Assembly (NCBI RefSeq): GCF_964340395.1
Contig: NC_135566.1
Location: forward strand, 11,442,501 to 11,506,500
Length of the DNA stretch: 64,000 nucleotides
Direction of reading: 5' to 3'
Source of the DNA: Glandiceps talaboti
Taxonomy: Eukaryota > Hemichordata > Enteropneusta > Spengelidae
Shown: positions 50,737 through 63,044 of the stretch, piece after piece
Layout of the letters: every line of letters begins with the position of its first letter
How positions within the stretch are numbered: position 1 is the stretch's first letter
Made by a program: the position numbers and the translations under genes
Notes under the pieces: model-generated
Database searches by the model: none
Told to the model about the DNA's origin: nothing
The model's input: only the letters and a program-made list of their open reading frames with translations

Positions 50737-50800
50737 ATTGAGTAGTCGTCAGTGCAGTAACCAATTAAACGTATAAAGACAATTTGCAACTTGATAAGGC

Positions 50801-51085
50801 CAAAAAAAGTAATGGTGTGGTTCCGGTAACCAGACCCAACCTAGTTTTGCACTGCCGATCCTAATCTTTTTTTACGAATATTGAAAAATCGAACATTTTT
50901 TCGTGGAAGAAAGTGAGATTTAATGACATCATCATGTGATCAAAACAACATGGCAGAATACAGAGTAGCACACAATGTCTTTTGCCTATGATGCCGAAAG
51001 TGCAAACATGTCAATGAAAAATCTCTGTTGACCTCTACGTACACTACAACTTGAACGAGACCAAAAAGCAAAATAGAAACAAAGT
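50801..51085 (-). repeat. interspersed repeat family, copy D
   Basis: The left edge carries GTGTGGTTCCGGTAACCAGA and CCTAGTTTTGCA. The core at about 50,925-51,045 is the reverse complement of copy B's core. The terminus expected at the far end appears to be missing. Confidence 0.7.
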
Positions 51086-51869
51086 CTTACCTACGTACCC
51101 GTTATCAGAACTACACATTTCTTTCTTTGGTCTAACACTATTGATTGTTTCAAATTGCACAATATTCCATGCTTCAAAGAAAAAAACTAAGACACTCTGA
51201 TCTCTATTGTCAGCTATATTCTGTATAAATTCATCTGGTTCTTTTCTACTAGTAGTCGTATAAAATGTTATCCATATAACATTTGTAGCGCTGACAATGT
51301 TATTACGTTATAGCGATGCATGCATACACACATGTGTTCTTAGATTCAGACGAGTCAATGTTTTATAAATCTTAAAATGATGAAACGTCAGAATGAAATC
51401 AAAACAAAACACATTTGAAATTTCCAGATATATTCAATATTTGAATATTGCAATCATGTCTTTACTTAGTGGCTATCTATCCATAATTTGTTAATTACTA
51501 AAAGAAAATAACAATGCGTCCAGTGATATTTATAGCTAAAGATTAATTCATTTGTTGAAATAGGTTACTTGAAAATAATGCATATGATTATAGAAGATTT
51601 TAATCTTTTGTGTTTTTAATAGAATAGAGTACATCGAACAAATTCATATTTACCCAAACCCTATAGAATATAACACCTGACACATTAGTTATATAACATA
51701 AGAAGTAACTTAATCCACGGATTATAAAATCTATGAATCCTTGTTATTAAATGTTATTGTTCAATATTAAGCCTTGAATTCATTTTGGTTTGTGAATACA
51801 AGCAATAGGGTATTAATAAATTATCATAGTATTCTTCAAAGAAGAAAATTATCTTTTATCATAAGGTAA
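51086..51869. other. non-coding stretch
   Basis: No supported feature. Confidence 0.5.
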
Positions 51870-51940
51870 TTATGTATGTATGTATGTATGTATGTATGTA
51901 TGTATGTATGTATGTATGTATGTATGTATGTATGTATGTA

Positions 51941-51971
<31 letters not shown>
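51870..51971. repeat. (TATG)n(TG)n microsatellite
   Basis: About 18 TATG units followed by about 13 TG units. Confidence 0.97.
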
Positions 51972-54644
51972 TTGTGTGTATCGATGTAAAGTGCTTTAGG
52001 TAAATATCTTTCTGCGATGACATATAATGTGTTTAGTCATCTTAGCAAGTAATCCATGTATAACAGCAATAAGCATGCAGGTTACTACAGCTGTGCACAC
52101 TTTGTTATTTCACATCAATCTAATCATGTGCTATTATGGCGACATCCATTTTCACACTTGTCATAGAATACTAGCTGACATGAATTATTACACAGATACG
52201 TTTTAACAATGAAAGGGTAGGAATCCAGAAAGGATGTTGGTTAAAGGTTAAAGTAAGGTTTCAAAAGCTCTGGTAAGGGACCATTTCCACGTGTGTGTAT
52301 GTGAAAGTCAGGATTAAATTCATAGCCTGGTGTTCATAGCCATAGTGATACCCCTATCTGTCTTTAATCTGGAGCCAGGATCGCTTCTTTGATATTTACA
52401 AAAAGAGGACTAAAATAGTCTTGTTCATATAACTAACTCTACAGTTGTTTATGTACACAGGTTTATGATGCTGTGACCGTGATGCATTCCATTTACATAT
52501 TTTCTCAGTTTCATTTACTTATGATTATTCATCATCAACATCAATATTTCATATTATGCTCGTTTGTTATATGAATGATATGATGCAGTGCACAGTTGAC
52601 TGACTTCAGGCAAACGGACGGAAACACATCTGGACGGAACTTGTTTTGTAATCACCGGAAGAAGCACTTAAGGCAAATAAATGCACAAAACCTAGGACAT
52701 AATAACATAATATCTAAGATTTCATGGAAATACATCTCATTAATAATAGCTGACTATTTAATGCATCACATTTGCATGTTCTAATATGCAAATATTGAAT
52801 TTAAGTTAAAGGACATTCTAATTGTTCAACACAGTTTCTGTGCTGTGAATCTTTTTTGTAATATAACTACCCGTAGACCTTTTCCTTTCCTCGCATTCCG
52901 ATGACCTCGAGTAGTGAATAAACAAGATATATTTGTGTTATCTTTCACTTTTTATTTCAATCACTTCCATCAACGTTGAGTACCTAATCAATCAAACAAA
53001 CAACCATCTGAGATTATATATCTCTACCTGCAGAATATATCTAACTGAGTCATTTGGATATACGATACGATATTGATATTGCATAAAATGATTGTTGATA
53101 GAACTGCAATATCGATATTTGAATAGTTAAAATGCAGCAACATGAAGCAGTGTAAATGTTGATCATAGTATGCTATTACTTGTTATCGTTTCGATTTTCA
53201 CTGTTTATGGCCCCGTATTTGTATAATCTGTTAAATTTCGTGCCAAACCATTCGATTGCAAAATTTTGTCAAGGTTAGAAATTCGTTGAATCGTAAAGAT
53301 ATCTTGCTGCTTTAAAACGTGCATAAGAATGTTGAAAGTAATCATCTTGGTGTGTGTGCACTTATCATCGCTAGTAATGACATGGACTTTTCGATGTGCT
53401 GTCTACATGAAAGTGACCACATGGATGAGGATCGGGTATTTATTTTGGATTATTAGCAATTTTATCATGACTTCCTCCTTCAAAGCATTTCGTCAACTTC
53501 GTACATGAAGAGTCTGCGATACTGATGTGAATTCATATGTTTGTAAGGTACATTAAGGCCATCTAAAGGAAAACACGCTTATGCCTTTGTGGCACACTGC
53601 TGGCATGTGGAGAAAATTAGAACCAAAGCCTCAGTTTGTTTTAAATGTTGACCCCTGTATAGGAATTCGGTGGAGCAATCGACACCCCCCCCCCCTTCCT
53701 TAAATTCTCTTAAGATTTACAACATTGACGAGGTCTACACACAACATCGTGCCCGGAACAATGAAAAGTTCTATATCGTCACGTTCTAGACCTTATTCAA
53801 GTAAGAGTTTAATAGAGATCATAGTACAAGCAGTAAATGATATAGATTGTTCACATAACTAGCTATTAGAAGGGCATAAACTTACGTTGTGGAATCTTTA
53901 CTACATAGTTACCGACCATGATCATGATCACGTGTTTTGTACATAACATTCGACAAATACTTCAAGTCTTCAACAAGTATCAATGTTGGAAATCTCACGT
54001 CATTCATAGATAATTAGCCTTTATACAACAATTATTCTAATCAGAATTGATCTACAATTCAGATGTTGAGATTTTTTGCAAAGGGATTTTGATTTATTTC
54101 CAGGAGGAAGATTCTTCGTCTTTCATGTTTGTCTATTAGCCAGATCCGTGATACCCCTTCGCGGTTAAAGCATTTAAAGTCGATAACAGATAGATTGAAG
54201 TAGTTGTTTCTACATTATCAATGTTTCGCTTTTCACGGCAAAATATAGAATCATCTTTTGAAGAAGATAATGCTGTTACAAATCATCGCGCTGTACTTTT
54301 GTCGATTAATACCATCACCATGGTGACAGAATGAATATGTGGACGAATGTGAGTTGTTGACATTCAGAAATAACGAGACATGCCGTGGTGGTATCCACAA
54401 GAGAGAACCACTCAACCAAAATCAATGGTACGGTATCCTTTGGGAACACTGGACTTCCTCACTGAATATTTAAGAAATGTTTGAAGACACGAGAAGTCGG
54501 TCAATTCATGAACCTGTCCTAGCCATAGAATAGACTAGTGGAGGCTTTAATGCATAGTAAGGTTTTCAACTACAGTGTATACTCATATACTGATATACGT
54601 GTATATATTCCATTGTATGGAAATCTTTGCAATAGAAGTAACAG
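51972..54644. other. non-coding stretch
   Basis: No gene is recognised. There is a short inverted repeat (GATATTGATATTGCA / TGCAATATCGATATT) near 53,069-53,118 and a poly-C run near 53,684-53,694. Confidence 0.5.
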
Positions 54645-54854
54645 TTCATTGTCTTACCTGCCATGATATGTGTCCAATACCACATCAACTATGAGTATAT
54701 GAGTACTAGGTATGTGGCAGGCTACCGTGATGTTGCTGCATATGGTGGTAACATCACACCCCAGACTTGGTGGTCTACTTCATCACGTGACCATGTGTTC
54801 TATAATCGAATTAACCCATGGGATTTCCAATTAAATTACAATCAATTTCACTAG
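54645..54854 (+). CDS. possible terminal exon of an unrecognised protein
   Basis: An open frame runs to a TAG at 54,852 with protein-like composition (STRYVAGYRDVAAYGGNITP, then SSRDHVFYNRINPWDFQL). It has an in-frame ATG at 54,663 and a possible acceptor (GTAACAG) just upstream at about 54,644. The polypyrimidine tract is weak. No family is recognised and no upstream exon can be linked with confidence. It shares a Tyr-rich character with the open segment at 44,275-44,475, but I cannot show that they belong together. Confidence 0.2.
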   Translation, partial: FIVLPAMICVQYHINYEYMSTRYVAGYRDVAAYGGNITPQTWWSTSSRDHVFYNRINPWDFQLNYNQFH

Positions 54855-55650
54855 AGTTTTGATCAAGTTTGACCAAGATATACACGGTCTGTCACATTTG
54901 TGTGCAATTTTCGGTGGGAAATTATTAATCTGTTCAAAAATTGACAATTAACTGTGCTCAATCTTAATTGTGTTGTTCATTCAGCTAATTAAACTACTTC
55001 TCTCTTCTTCTTTTTTTTTTTATAGAAATTGTCAAATCCGTAAGAACATAAAGCAGTGACATCAGTCACGTGATCACACACGCATATACCCAGATGTGTC
55101 AAATTCAATCAAGATTGAATTTTCATTAATCAACGCAAAATGTACATTTCAAGAGAACAGTGTTTATTACAGCAAACGATAATTTAATAGTGTTTCCATG
55201 ACAACAACTGTCGAATGTTGCCTTGGACATAAGTTACAACTTACCAAAAACCAAACCTTTGTTAATACATAAAATCTTTTTGTTGGAGCCTACGTGCACA
55301 AAGCTGGAAATTTCCAACAAGATTATATATATCGGGTTTGAATGAAATATCACTACCACAGACGAAGTCGATAACTTTACGTCTACAGTTTCTACTCAAC
55401 CGTATGCTTCCTTAGCTGTTAAAACAATCATCATTCGTCAAAGTATTCCATGGTTCTGACAGAACTCTACTAGATATGTGACCTATGTCATTCTGTTGAT
55501 CTATATGCTACATGTCCATTCATAACTGGTATGATGATGTTAGTGTTGTGTAATTTAATGATCTCTATGAGGTTCAGGCACACCGCGACTTACTTTGAAA
55601 TGTAATATGTGAAAGTGGCCGGAAGAGAGAATGCTAGCGTGCATGCGTGC
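54855..55650. other. non-coding stretch
   Basis: No supported feature. A poly-T run lies near 55,011-55,021. Confidence 0.5.
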
Positions 55651-55655
55651 GTGCG

Positions 55656-55687
<32 letters not shown>

Positions 55688-55865
55688 TGTATGTATGTAT
55701 ATATGTATGTATGTATGTATGTATGCATGCATGTATGCATGCATGCATGCATGCATGCATGCATGTATGTATGTATGTATGTATGTATGTATGTATGTAT
55801 GTATGTATGTATGTGTGTATGTATGTGTGTATGTATGTATGTATGTATGTGTTTGCGTGCGTACG
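55651..55865. repeat. (TATG)n / (CATG)n compound microsatellite
   Basis: Long TATG tracts surround a central GCATGCAT block. All overlapping Met-Tyr-Val-Cys and His-Thr-Tyr-Ile frames are artefacts. Confidence 0.97.
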
Positions 55866-57002
55866 TACATGCACATACGTATGTAAATGGCAGATTGCTT
55901 GTCACGCGGTGTGTTTAACTACGTGAATAGTACCAAGCAGACCAGGTAATCCAACTGACGAATTGACAAACGACCATGTCACACAAAGTAATCAGCTAGT
56001 CTGTAATGAACTCTAAGTAGGCATTACAAAGTAAGTGAAATGGACTCCATTTCCGTTCATTACAGGTTATTGAAATCAACATGCCATGATGAACACCTAT
56101 TCTTAACATCCGATGAAGGAGGTTTGTAACTGAACGGGTTTAAGACAAACGTCAGTCTAGTCATAAAGTGAAAAGCCATTAGCCTTGAAAATCCGTTGAC
56201 TGCAAATTTCGCTATATCATTATTTACCATTGCCCCCCCCCCCCAAAAAAAAATACAAGTGCGTTCAACTTTACATGTAACGAGAATGATGACTAAGTTA
56301 CCAACGTTATTCAATATAGGTGCTGAGTTAAAGTGGTCTGTAAATGCGATACGTCACGTATATCCGATTAGGCACAATGTACCAATTAGCATACCCGATG
56401 TGCAAATCGAGCGTATTGAACGAAACGATGTTACTATGGCAGCAAGATATTGTCAGATTTTTTACTCTATTGCAATACCCCCTTCCCTCACCCATCATAC
56501 GTTATTGAATCATCTTGGATTGTTATTAACAAGTCCCCGATATTACTCTAAGATCACATGATCCGTGCAGTGATGAGTTAATGGCGTTGTTGTAAATAAT
56601 TCAAATGTGTTACTATAGTAACACGGATGTTGGCACATTCCCTTTATAACCGTACTTTGAACAGTCTAGAGGCATTGGAAATGTAAATTAAAGTCAGAAA
56701 GATAGTGTGCACCATGATTTGACTAATTAAAGGCCCGTATGATAAACGATAACTTTCATCGACATCCACCATCAGGGGGCGCTATTTTTGTCATCCAATA
56801 AATGAGGGATGAGTAGGTTTAGGACACGGTGAATGATAAAATATTCTGGTCTGTGGTCACGAGATGTAACGCTAACCATAATGCTATTCGTACAGTCAAA
56901 CCTTATTCAAAAAGTTCCAGGAGAACAACAAAGTGTTACTAATATAGTCATTTTAACGGGGTAGGGTTCTGAGGTAATGAAATGTATTTCTTATATTTAT
57001 AA
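55866..57002. other. non-coding stretch
   Basis: No supported feature. A poly-C/poly-A junction lies near 56,233-56,251. The 121-codon frame at 56,196-56,561 starts across this homopolymer and has no motif. Confidence 0.5.
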
Positions 57003-57780
57003 GGGAGTGTACATTTTTAATTTCCAGGGGGAGGCCGGAGGATTTCTAATGAAGCAAGGGATTTTTATTGGTGGCCCCCCCCTACAAAAACTGGTATAAA
57101 TTATCTGGCCCCCCCCTAAGACTTCTTGTTTTTATTTCATGGCCCCCCCTGAAACCACTAACAAAAATACGCACAGATGAAACACAGATACAGCAACACA
57201 TAGATTTGCCAGCAGTTGCTACATGTATTAACTTATTCCATATTTATACTTACTTCAGAATTGAACCAGTGCACAAAGTTGTCGAATCATGGACACTCAT
57301 AAAATCACAAATAAAGACTATTATTAGTTAAATTGGCTGACAGGATGTCTACTTACAACTGAGGGGTGACAATAGACTACTGGTCTGGCTACACTTTTTC
57401 TTGGATTTTTAGCACATCACTGACATAAATAAATTAGCAAATAAATGAACAAGTATATATATATATTACTTATTTATCACAGGTTTGGAAAAAATAGTGC
57501 AAAATTGCACCATGAGGAAACTTTTTTCCATGTGAACATATTCAAATTTTAGGATTAATTTGCAGTGGTTGGTCACACAATCATTTATTATTAATTTAAA
57601 CACTTCATAAATTACACATTTTAGAAACATTTTTAATTGCAGTGCAAATGGAAAACATGTTATTTAAGATTGAAATACATATTAAGACCCTTCCTATATT
57701 ATAGTATTCATATTATCTCTACGCAAAATATAAAACACTTCTGGACTATATTTCAAGAGACTTTAGTAAACTGATGCGCT

Positions 57781-57796
57781 GAGGGGGGGGGGGGGC
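57781..57796 (+). repeat. poly-G tract inside the transposon
   Basis: A run of G (about 15) just upstream of the coding segments, inside the 57,003-59,105 element. Confidence 0.8.
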
Positions 57797-57994
57797 AGTA
57801 CATGTATCACTTCAAAGGGTTGAATAATATTTTTATGAATGCATGGCTTGTTATGAATACATTCCTCACCCAGCACCTGTGAATAATTTTGTGTTTAATT
57901 CAAACTCACAAAAGCTATCATATAATACTTGAACCCTACCATGGTGATAGAATGAAAATTTATTGAAACCCATTACAATATTGGTGAGCTCTAT

Positions 57995-58805
57995 ATGGAA
58001 TTTATTAGGGATTCATGTATACAAAATGGCTCAAAGTGCAGTTACTGTTCCACTACAGATTGGGTATCGCCATCTATGAACAGAATACCACATCCTATGC
58101 CAGATATGCACAACCCAGGTCATTATATGGATGTGTTTGAAACACCAAACACAAATCGAACTGTTGATGACTACCACAACCACATGCTAACTTAAAAAAG
58201 CTCTATGTTTCAAAACAATTAAATGATGAAGTTGCTATTTCTCGTTTTGCTGAGAAATATATTGTCAGTGTGAACAGTGTTAAAAACTACATTGAACTTT
58301 TGAGAAATTTGGAGAGGATGAAAAACATTAGATCCAGACATCGGTTAGAGGTACAGAAGAAAAGAGAAAACAAGAATTATAATGACTATGACTGGTTGCA
58401 GTTATTCATAAGTGGATCTCTAGAAAAACTGAACGTAAAAGAGCTACATAAATATCTAGACAAGCATAAATTGCCAAAATATAGAAAATTAAAAGGAGAA
58501 AAAGTAGACCTAATATCAACACACATACTTGGAACACCTGAATTTAGGTCAAGAAAAGTGACTGCAAATGAACTTCAAACTACAACTACAGACATCTGAT
58601 CAGTGATACAAACAGTAGTGACTCTGAAAGTGAAAATGCTATAATAGGTGTTATAGACAGTGATGATTGTTTTACTGATAACTCTGAAACTTCAAGCACG
58701 GCTGATATCTCAGACAGTGATTGTGATGAAACAAGTCCTACACAATTTCATGGGAAAGTTACCTTGAGAAGTGGCAGAGTCGCCGGTCAATTTTTGTTTC
58801 ACTGA
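57995..58805 (+). pseudogene. frameshifted SAP-domain protein of the DNA transposon
   Basis: Three plus-strand segments in consecutive frames form one protein. The first (57,995-58,193) has CSYC, then NRIPHPMPDMHNPGHYMDVF. The second (about 58,193-58,596) includes SRFAEKYIVSVNSVKNYIEL, a basic helix KNIRSRHRLEVQKKRENK, the block YNDYDWLQLFISGSLEKL, and a SAP-like helix-turn-helix (LNVKELHKYLDKHKLPKYRK ... KVDLISTHIL). The third (about 58,597-58,805) is an acidic Ser/Asp-rich tail ending at TGA. Single-base losses near 58,193 (in an A run) and 58,596 break the frame. The DYDW plus SAP arrangement recurs in animal transposon-associated proteins. The catalytic part is not seen. The N-terminus may begin upstream or after a lost intron. 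Confidence 0.65.
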
Positions 58806-59105
58806 ATACAAATATTGTGATTTAATAGGTTTGTGCACTGTTTTATCATCAATCCATGTTAAATGCTACTTCTGTAGGACATTGTGCACAGTCAAGTGTT
58901 GGGTTTTGCCTATATTTTATTTTATATACATATCTGGCACTTGTCCATCCTGACATTCAGGTTTAGGTTGTTTTTTTTGTGGCCCCCCCCCCTAACAAAT
59001 AGTGAAATTTTTGTTTAGCCCCCCCTAATTTTTCTTGAGAAAAATTGGTGGCCCCCCTGAAAATCCTCCGCCCCCCCCCCCTGGAAGTTAAAACTGTACA
59101 CTCCC

Positions 59106-60975
59106 TAATGATATGTGATTGGCAATGTTAACATCAAAAAAATGATAGGCTTTGTTTAACACAATTATTTGATTTTAATTGAAAGTGACAACTATTATTG
59201 TATCTTTCAGTTTATGACAAAAAGAACTTCTACGAAGCAGTAATTAAGTGTAACATGGTTATAAAACAATTTAATGCAATGAGTTCACCTCTTGTCTTTT
59301 CTTTAAACAAATAGTTATTAGTACAACGACAACAATAGATAGGTACATACTGAATAATTGAAACTGTCCTCATATTTACTCTTGATAAACCGTGACACTT
59401 TAATAGATAAATGTAAAGATTTTTGAAAGAAGTTGAACTAAATGATGACTTGGACTTTATCAGTACTGGATACCTGTGTATACACTTTTATATATTCATA
59501 CGTGTCACACTATGTAACTAAACGACTCAGGCAACTTCCCATCATTCAATATCAGTATTATCATATTCAGACTCAGTTCCGATCTGTTTGTTCTCCCGTA
59601 TACACCTGAGTCTCTATTCATTTTGGGTCTGTTTCTCTGCTATCCATAAGGTTGAGATGATCGTCCACACGCCAATTTTAGTTTATTCCATTTCTGATCC
59701 ATTTCTCAATAAAACAACTTAACGTTTGCGGTTTTTGATTGACTTTATCATTGAATTTGTGGTTACATGGCTATTGGTGACTTTCAAAAGTGATCTCTAG
59801 CTTTTTTTTGTTTACCAAAAGTGGCATCGTTTTGGTATTTTCACTTTGAATGTAGTACTAGAAGACAACACTGAACAGTTAACATATTCATCCTTTCGTA
59901 GTATATCGTAGTCACAGATCGAACCAGTCCAGTGGACAGGCTACGAACAGTACAAATTCCGTCGCCAGCCTAAATGGCGGGTAGTAATGCATATCGTCAA
60001 GAACATACTAGTAGTTTGTGTGCTTAAAAATCCCATCCTGTATTCGGGGTTCATCAATTCCTTTCTGCTCTAAACACTAAACGTCATGGTGCATGCATGC
60101 ATGTACAACATTAAATGTAACATCACTTTATACAATCATGATTGCACACAGAACTGAATAGTTTGTAAAGTACTTAAATGTCTTTCATATTTGTAGATAC
60201 TTATATTTGTCTTGCTACATGTGACGTCATATTTAGCAATAGGTAGAAATCACGTCACTTATTCAGCTATGATATAAAATTACATTATGACATAAATGCG
60301 GAAATCAAGAATTCGAAAAACGCCATATCAGTTACCATACGTGTGAGTGCATACACAAATCCGGCTGTGACGTCTTATTGATTTATTTGCCTGTATTGTA
60401 GTTGCAAAATAATCGATAACTATCACAATTCTCCCTACCATCAAGGCAAATGGAATTTGGAGAAAGGTTCGACCATTAAATTGATTAAATAAGCAAACAC
60501 CACGTTTCCTCTACATGACCGTCATCGTTCAAAGCCTACCAGTAAACATCGTCTTTTATGCTAAAACCTTGTTACAAAATGCAATGTTTATCTTTCTTTA
60601 TTAACGTTTTGCCATCAAACGAGAAGTTGACTGATAACATTTAATGAAAGGTAACATTGAATGATAAGTTTTGTTGAATTATCAATTTGTGCATTTTCTG
60701 TGGCTGAACCATTCACTGGATTGAGAAGAGTTATGTGTCATCTCCGTCGTTTCGCACTGGTTGCACTAACTATGGTATATCCTTTTGCCTTCCAAGCCCA
60801 CGTCATCGGTAATGGTCTAGTGTACCAAAGGAATTATTTGTTTCAACAAAGAACACAAGGGGAAAGACAAAATGTATTTTCTTAATACGTAATTTCTGTT
60901 TCTGAAATAAACATTCGTTCCGTACGACTTAACATATGGTGTAAGTCTGTATACAGTATGACGTTTGTGTGGAGT
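59106..60975. other. non-coding stretch
   Basis: No supported feature. The 74-codon frame at 60,661-60,885 lacks motifs. Confidence 0.5.
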
Positions 60976-61290
60976 CATGATGGGCGAATGTTTAGCGTCA
61001 GTTCGGAATCGGCAGGTTGCATGTTCGAGTTCCATCACTGCCGTTTGCTTCTGAATGGCTAAAGTCCTTGGGCAAGATTTGAACCACTACTGTGCCTCAG
61101 TCAACCCAGCTGTATAAGTGGGGATCTGGTAGGATAGAGGTTGCAATGTGAATGCTTTAATACTATGCACTTATAAAGGCTGCAATGGATTGTATGCTTC
61201 CAAGGGAGTTGAGGAAGTATAAAGGACCGTTGTGATCCGTGCCAGGGGTAATAATTGTAAACGCTTTGAGCACAAAGTGGAAATTAAAAA
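60976..61290 (+). mobile_element. tRNA-derived SINE
   Basis: The head (about 60,981-61,045) contains a degenerate A box (TGGGCGAATGTTTAGCG) and a good B box (GTTCGAGTTCC at 61,023-61,033) flanked by tRNA-like pairing (GGCAG/CTGCC). The body (TCCTTGGGCAAGATTTGAAC and CTGTGCCTCAGTCAACCCAG) follows. A LINE-derived-looking tail (GTAATAATTGTAAACGCTTT then GAGCAC) ends in an A-rich stretch. This head-body-tail order is that of a Pol III-transcribed SINE mobilised by a LINE. Confidence 0.8.
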
Positions 61291-62915
61291 AAAGATTACA
61301 TTATTAAATTTATTGTTGTCAGCCGTCATACGTCGCTTTAAAGTAGTACTACAAAACAGTTTTGTATTCGAATTGTTTATTCCTTGTCACTACCACATAT
61401 ACTTGGTTGTCTGGAGTGAAAATCCGTCCACATATCATTATGTCCACTCAAATAGGCAAGTCTGTAGGCTGTATCTTTCCAATGTAACTTATAATAAATT
61501 CAACCATCAACTGAATCTCCTGATTATATTTATACAGGCATTACGTACCATATGTATATAAATGTTTGTATACATGTTGCTACTTGAAAAAAAATCCCCA
61601 AAATGAAACAAAATAGATATAGAACAAGTTGGTGCTTGAAACCACATTAATTGCAAAAAAAAACCCAGACATATATGTGTAAACAGTTTGTATTTACAGG
61701 AAGCCATTTGTAAGCAAACCGTGACACGCAAGTCATCACTTTTAATCACAAGTAAACAAAGCAATAGAACTATGCATACACGGTGGTGTTTCAATTGATT
61801 AGAAAGTGAGGAGACATGTAAACTGGACTAGGTGTATGTTTTAGTCATACCGTAGCACCTCTGTATATACGGATCTGTGTATGCAAGACACATATCATAT
61901 AGCCTCTGACATTGTGTAGCCTTTTCTGTCGTGTATAAGGTCTAATATCGAATGCACGAACGTGACTAACTATTCAACATTCCGAATAAATATAGTTAAA
62001 TATTCGATAGTTGTTGCCATAGAAACGCTAATTGTATAAATCATCAACTCACACAATTTCATTTATCACCCAATAATGTATTGAATGCCATTTTCCTGAA
62101 ATATACCATTTACGTTGATTGATTAAATCTAAATATTGTCCGATTGGACTTGGGCCGTTATTGACTTTGAGATGCGTTCATGGTCACATGACTTTATAAC
62201 TGAGGGTGCCCTGAGCTGATTTGTAGGTATTTGCAGGTTTCTGACAGTAGGTAGTACATACTGCTAGTGCACGATTCACAGTTCATGGCTTTATCTAGCA
62301 CATTTGATACCTATTCTATCCAACTGATGTTTGTCTTGAACACTTTTATTTGTAAAACTATCAAGTCAATATCATCATCAGTTGAATACATACCGGATAT
62401 GACGATTAAGCTTCTTTCTTGTAGATAGTCTTCGTGTACTTAATATTAATACTTGTATATATAATTTGGGAGATATTTTTTGACTGTTCACGTGATACAT
62501 GAGATAAGTGAAATGGGTGTAATTGACATTTGCTAAGAAGCTGATAAGTGACTACTTGATAATAGTTTCTGTGCAAATGGTACACTAGAAACCTTTCTCT
62601 TCGTGTCTAACTACAAGTTCACTCTTACATCTGTTTTCAGATTGGTTGCTGGCTTTGTCTAAATTGCGATTCTATTCCCCTATGTCAATTTATGTAAATT
62701 GGTACCTCAATCACGATAAATTTGGTAGCATTTAAAAGTTAATATTAAGTCAGTTCGACAATTATTATCATAGTACATAAAGTTGAATATCAAACAACGG
62801 TGTTTGTTAAGTACTGTTAATTAATTTGTTAAGCCAGGCATAGATTTTTTGTTATACGTTATGTAACGAGATTAGATTGTAAAAGTTAAATAGGGGAGGT
62901 TTATGTATTTGCTAC
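61291..62915. other. non-coding stretch
   Basis: No supported feature. The frames at 61,232-61,561 (overlapping the SINE tail) and 61,507-61,794 have no motif. Confidence 0.5.
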
Positions 62916-63044
62916 TCTAGTTCCAATGCGATCCGTATTACGATTTACAACACGTTTAGCTTTCATACATCACCGCTAGTCTAGTTCCAATTGTGATGTT
63001 TGAAAGATAAACGTAGTGTAAATCGTAACAATACTGGAACTAGA
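62916..63044. mobile_element. 129-bp foldback element (MITE-like)
   Basis: The ends TCTAGTTCCA and TGGAACTAGA are exact inverted repeats. Inside, TTACGATTTACAACACGTTTA and the complement of a near-identical sequence pair, giving arms of about 60 bp. A third TCTAGTTCCA lies at the centre (62,980). Confidence 0.8.

Larger units (their letters stand above)
57003..59105 (+). mobile_element. 2.1-kb DNA transposon with terminal inverted repeats
   Basis: The left end GGGAGTGTACATTTTTAA, then TTTCCAGGGGG and CGGAGGATTT, is matched by the right end, whose reverse complement reads GGGAGTGTACAGTTTTAA, then CTTCCAGGGGG and CGGAGGATTT. TAA stands directly outside each end (57,000-57,002 and 59,106-59,108), consistent with a 3-bp target duplication. 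Inside each end lie three GGCCCCCC blocks spaced about 33 bp, in the same orientation at both ends. The interior encodes a frameshifted SAP-domain protein on the plus strand. A TAA/TWA duplication with GGG termini fits PIF/Harbinger-like elements, but no DDE transposase is visible, so the superfamily stays open. Confidence 0.8.

Noticed and set aside
55555-55926. Cys/Tyr/Val and His/Thr/Tyr frames on both strands
   Set aside because: Translation of the TATG/CATG microsatellite in all frames.
56196-56561. 121-codon plus-strand frame
   Set aside because: Begins across a poly-C/poly-A homopolymer and has no motif.
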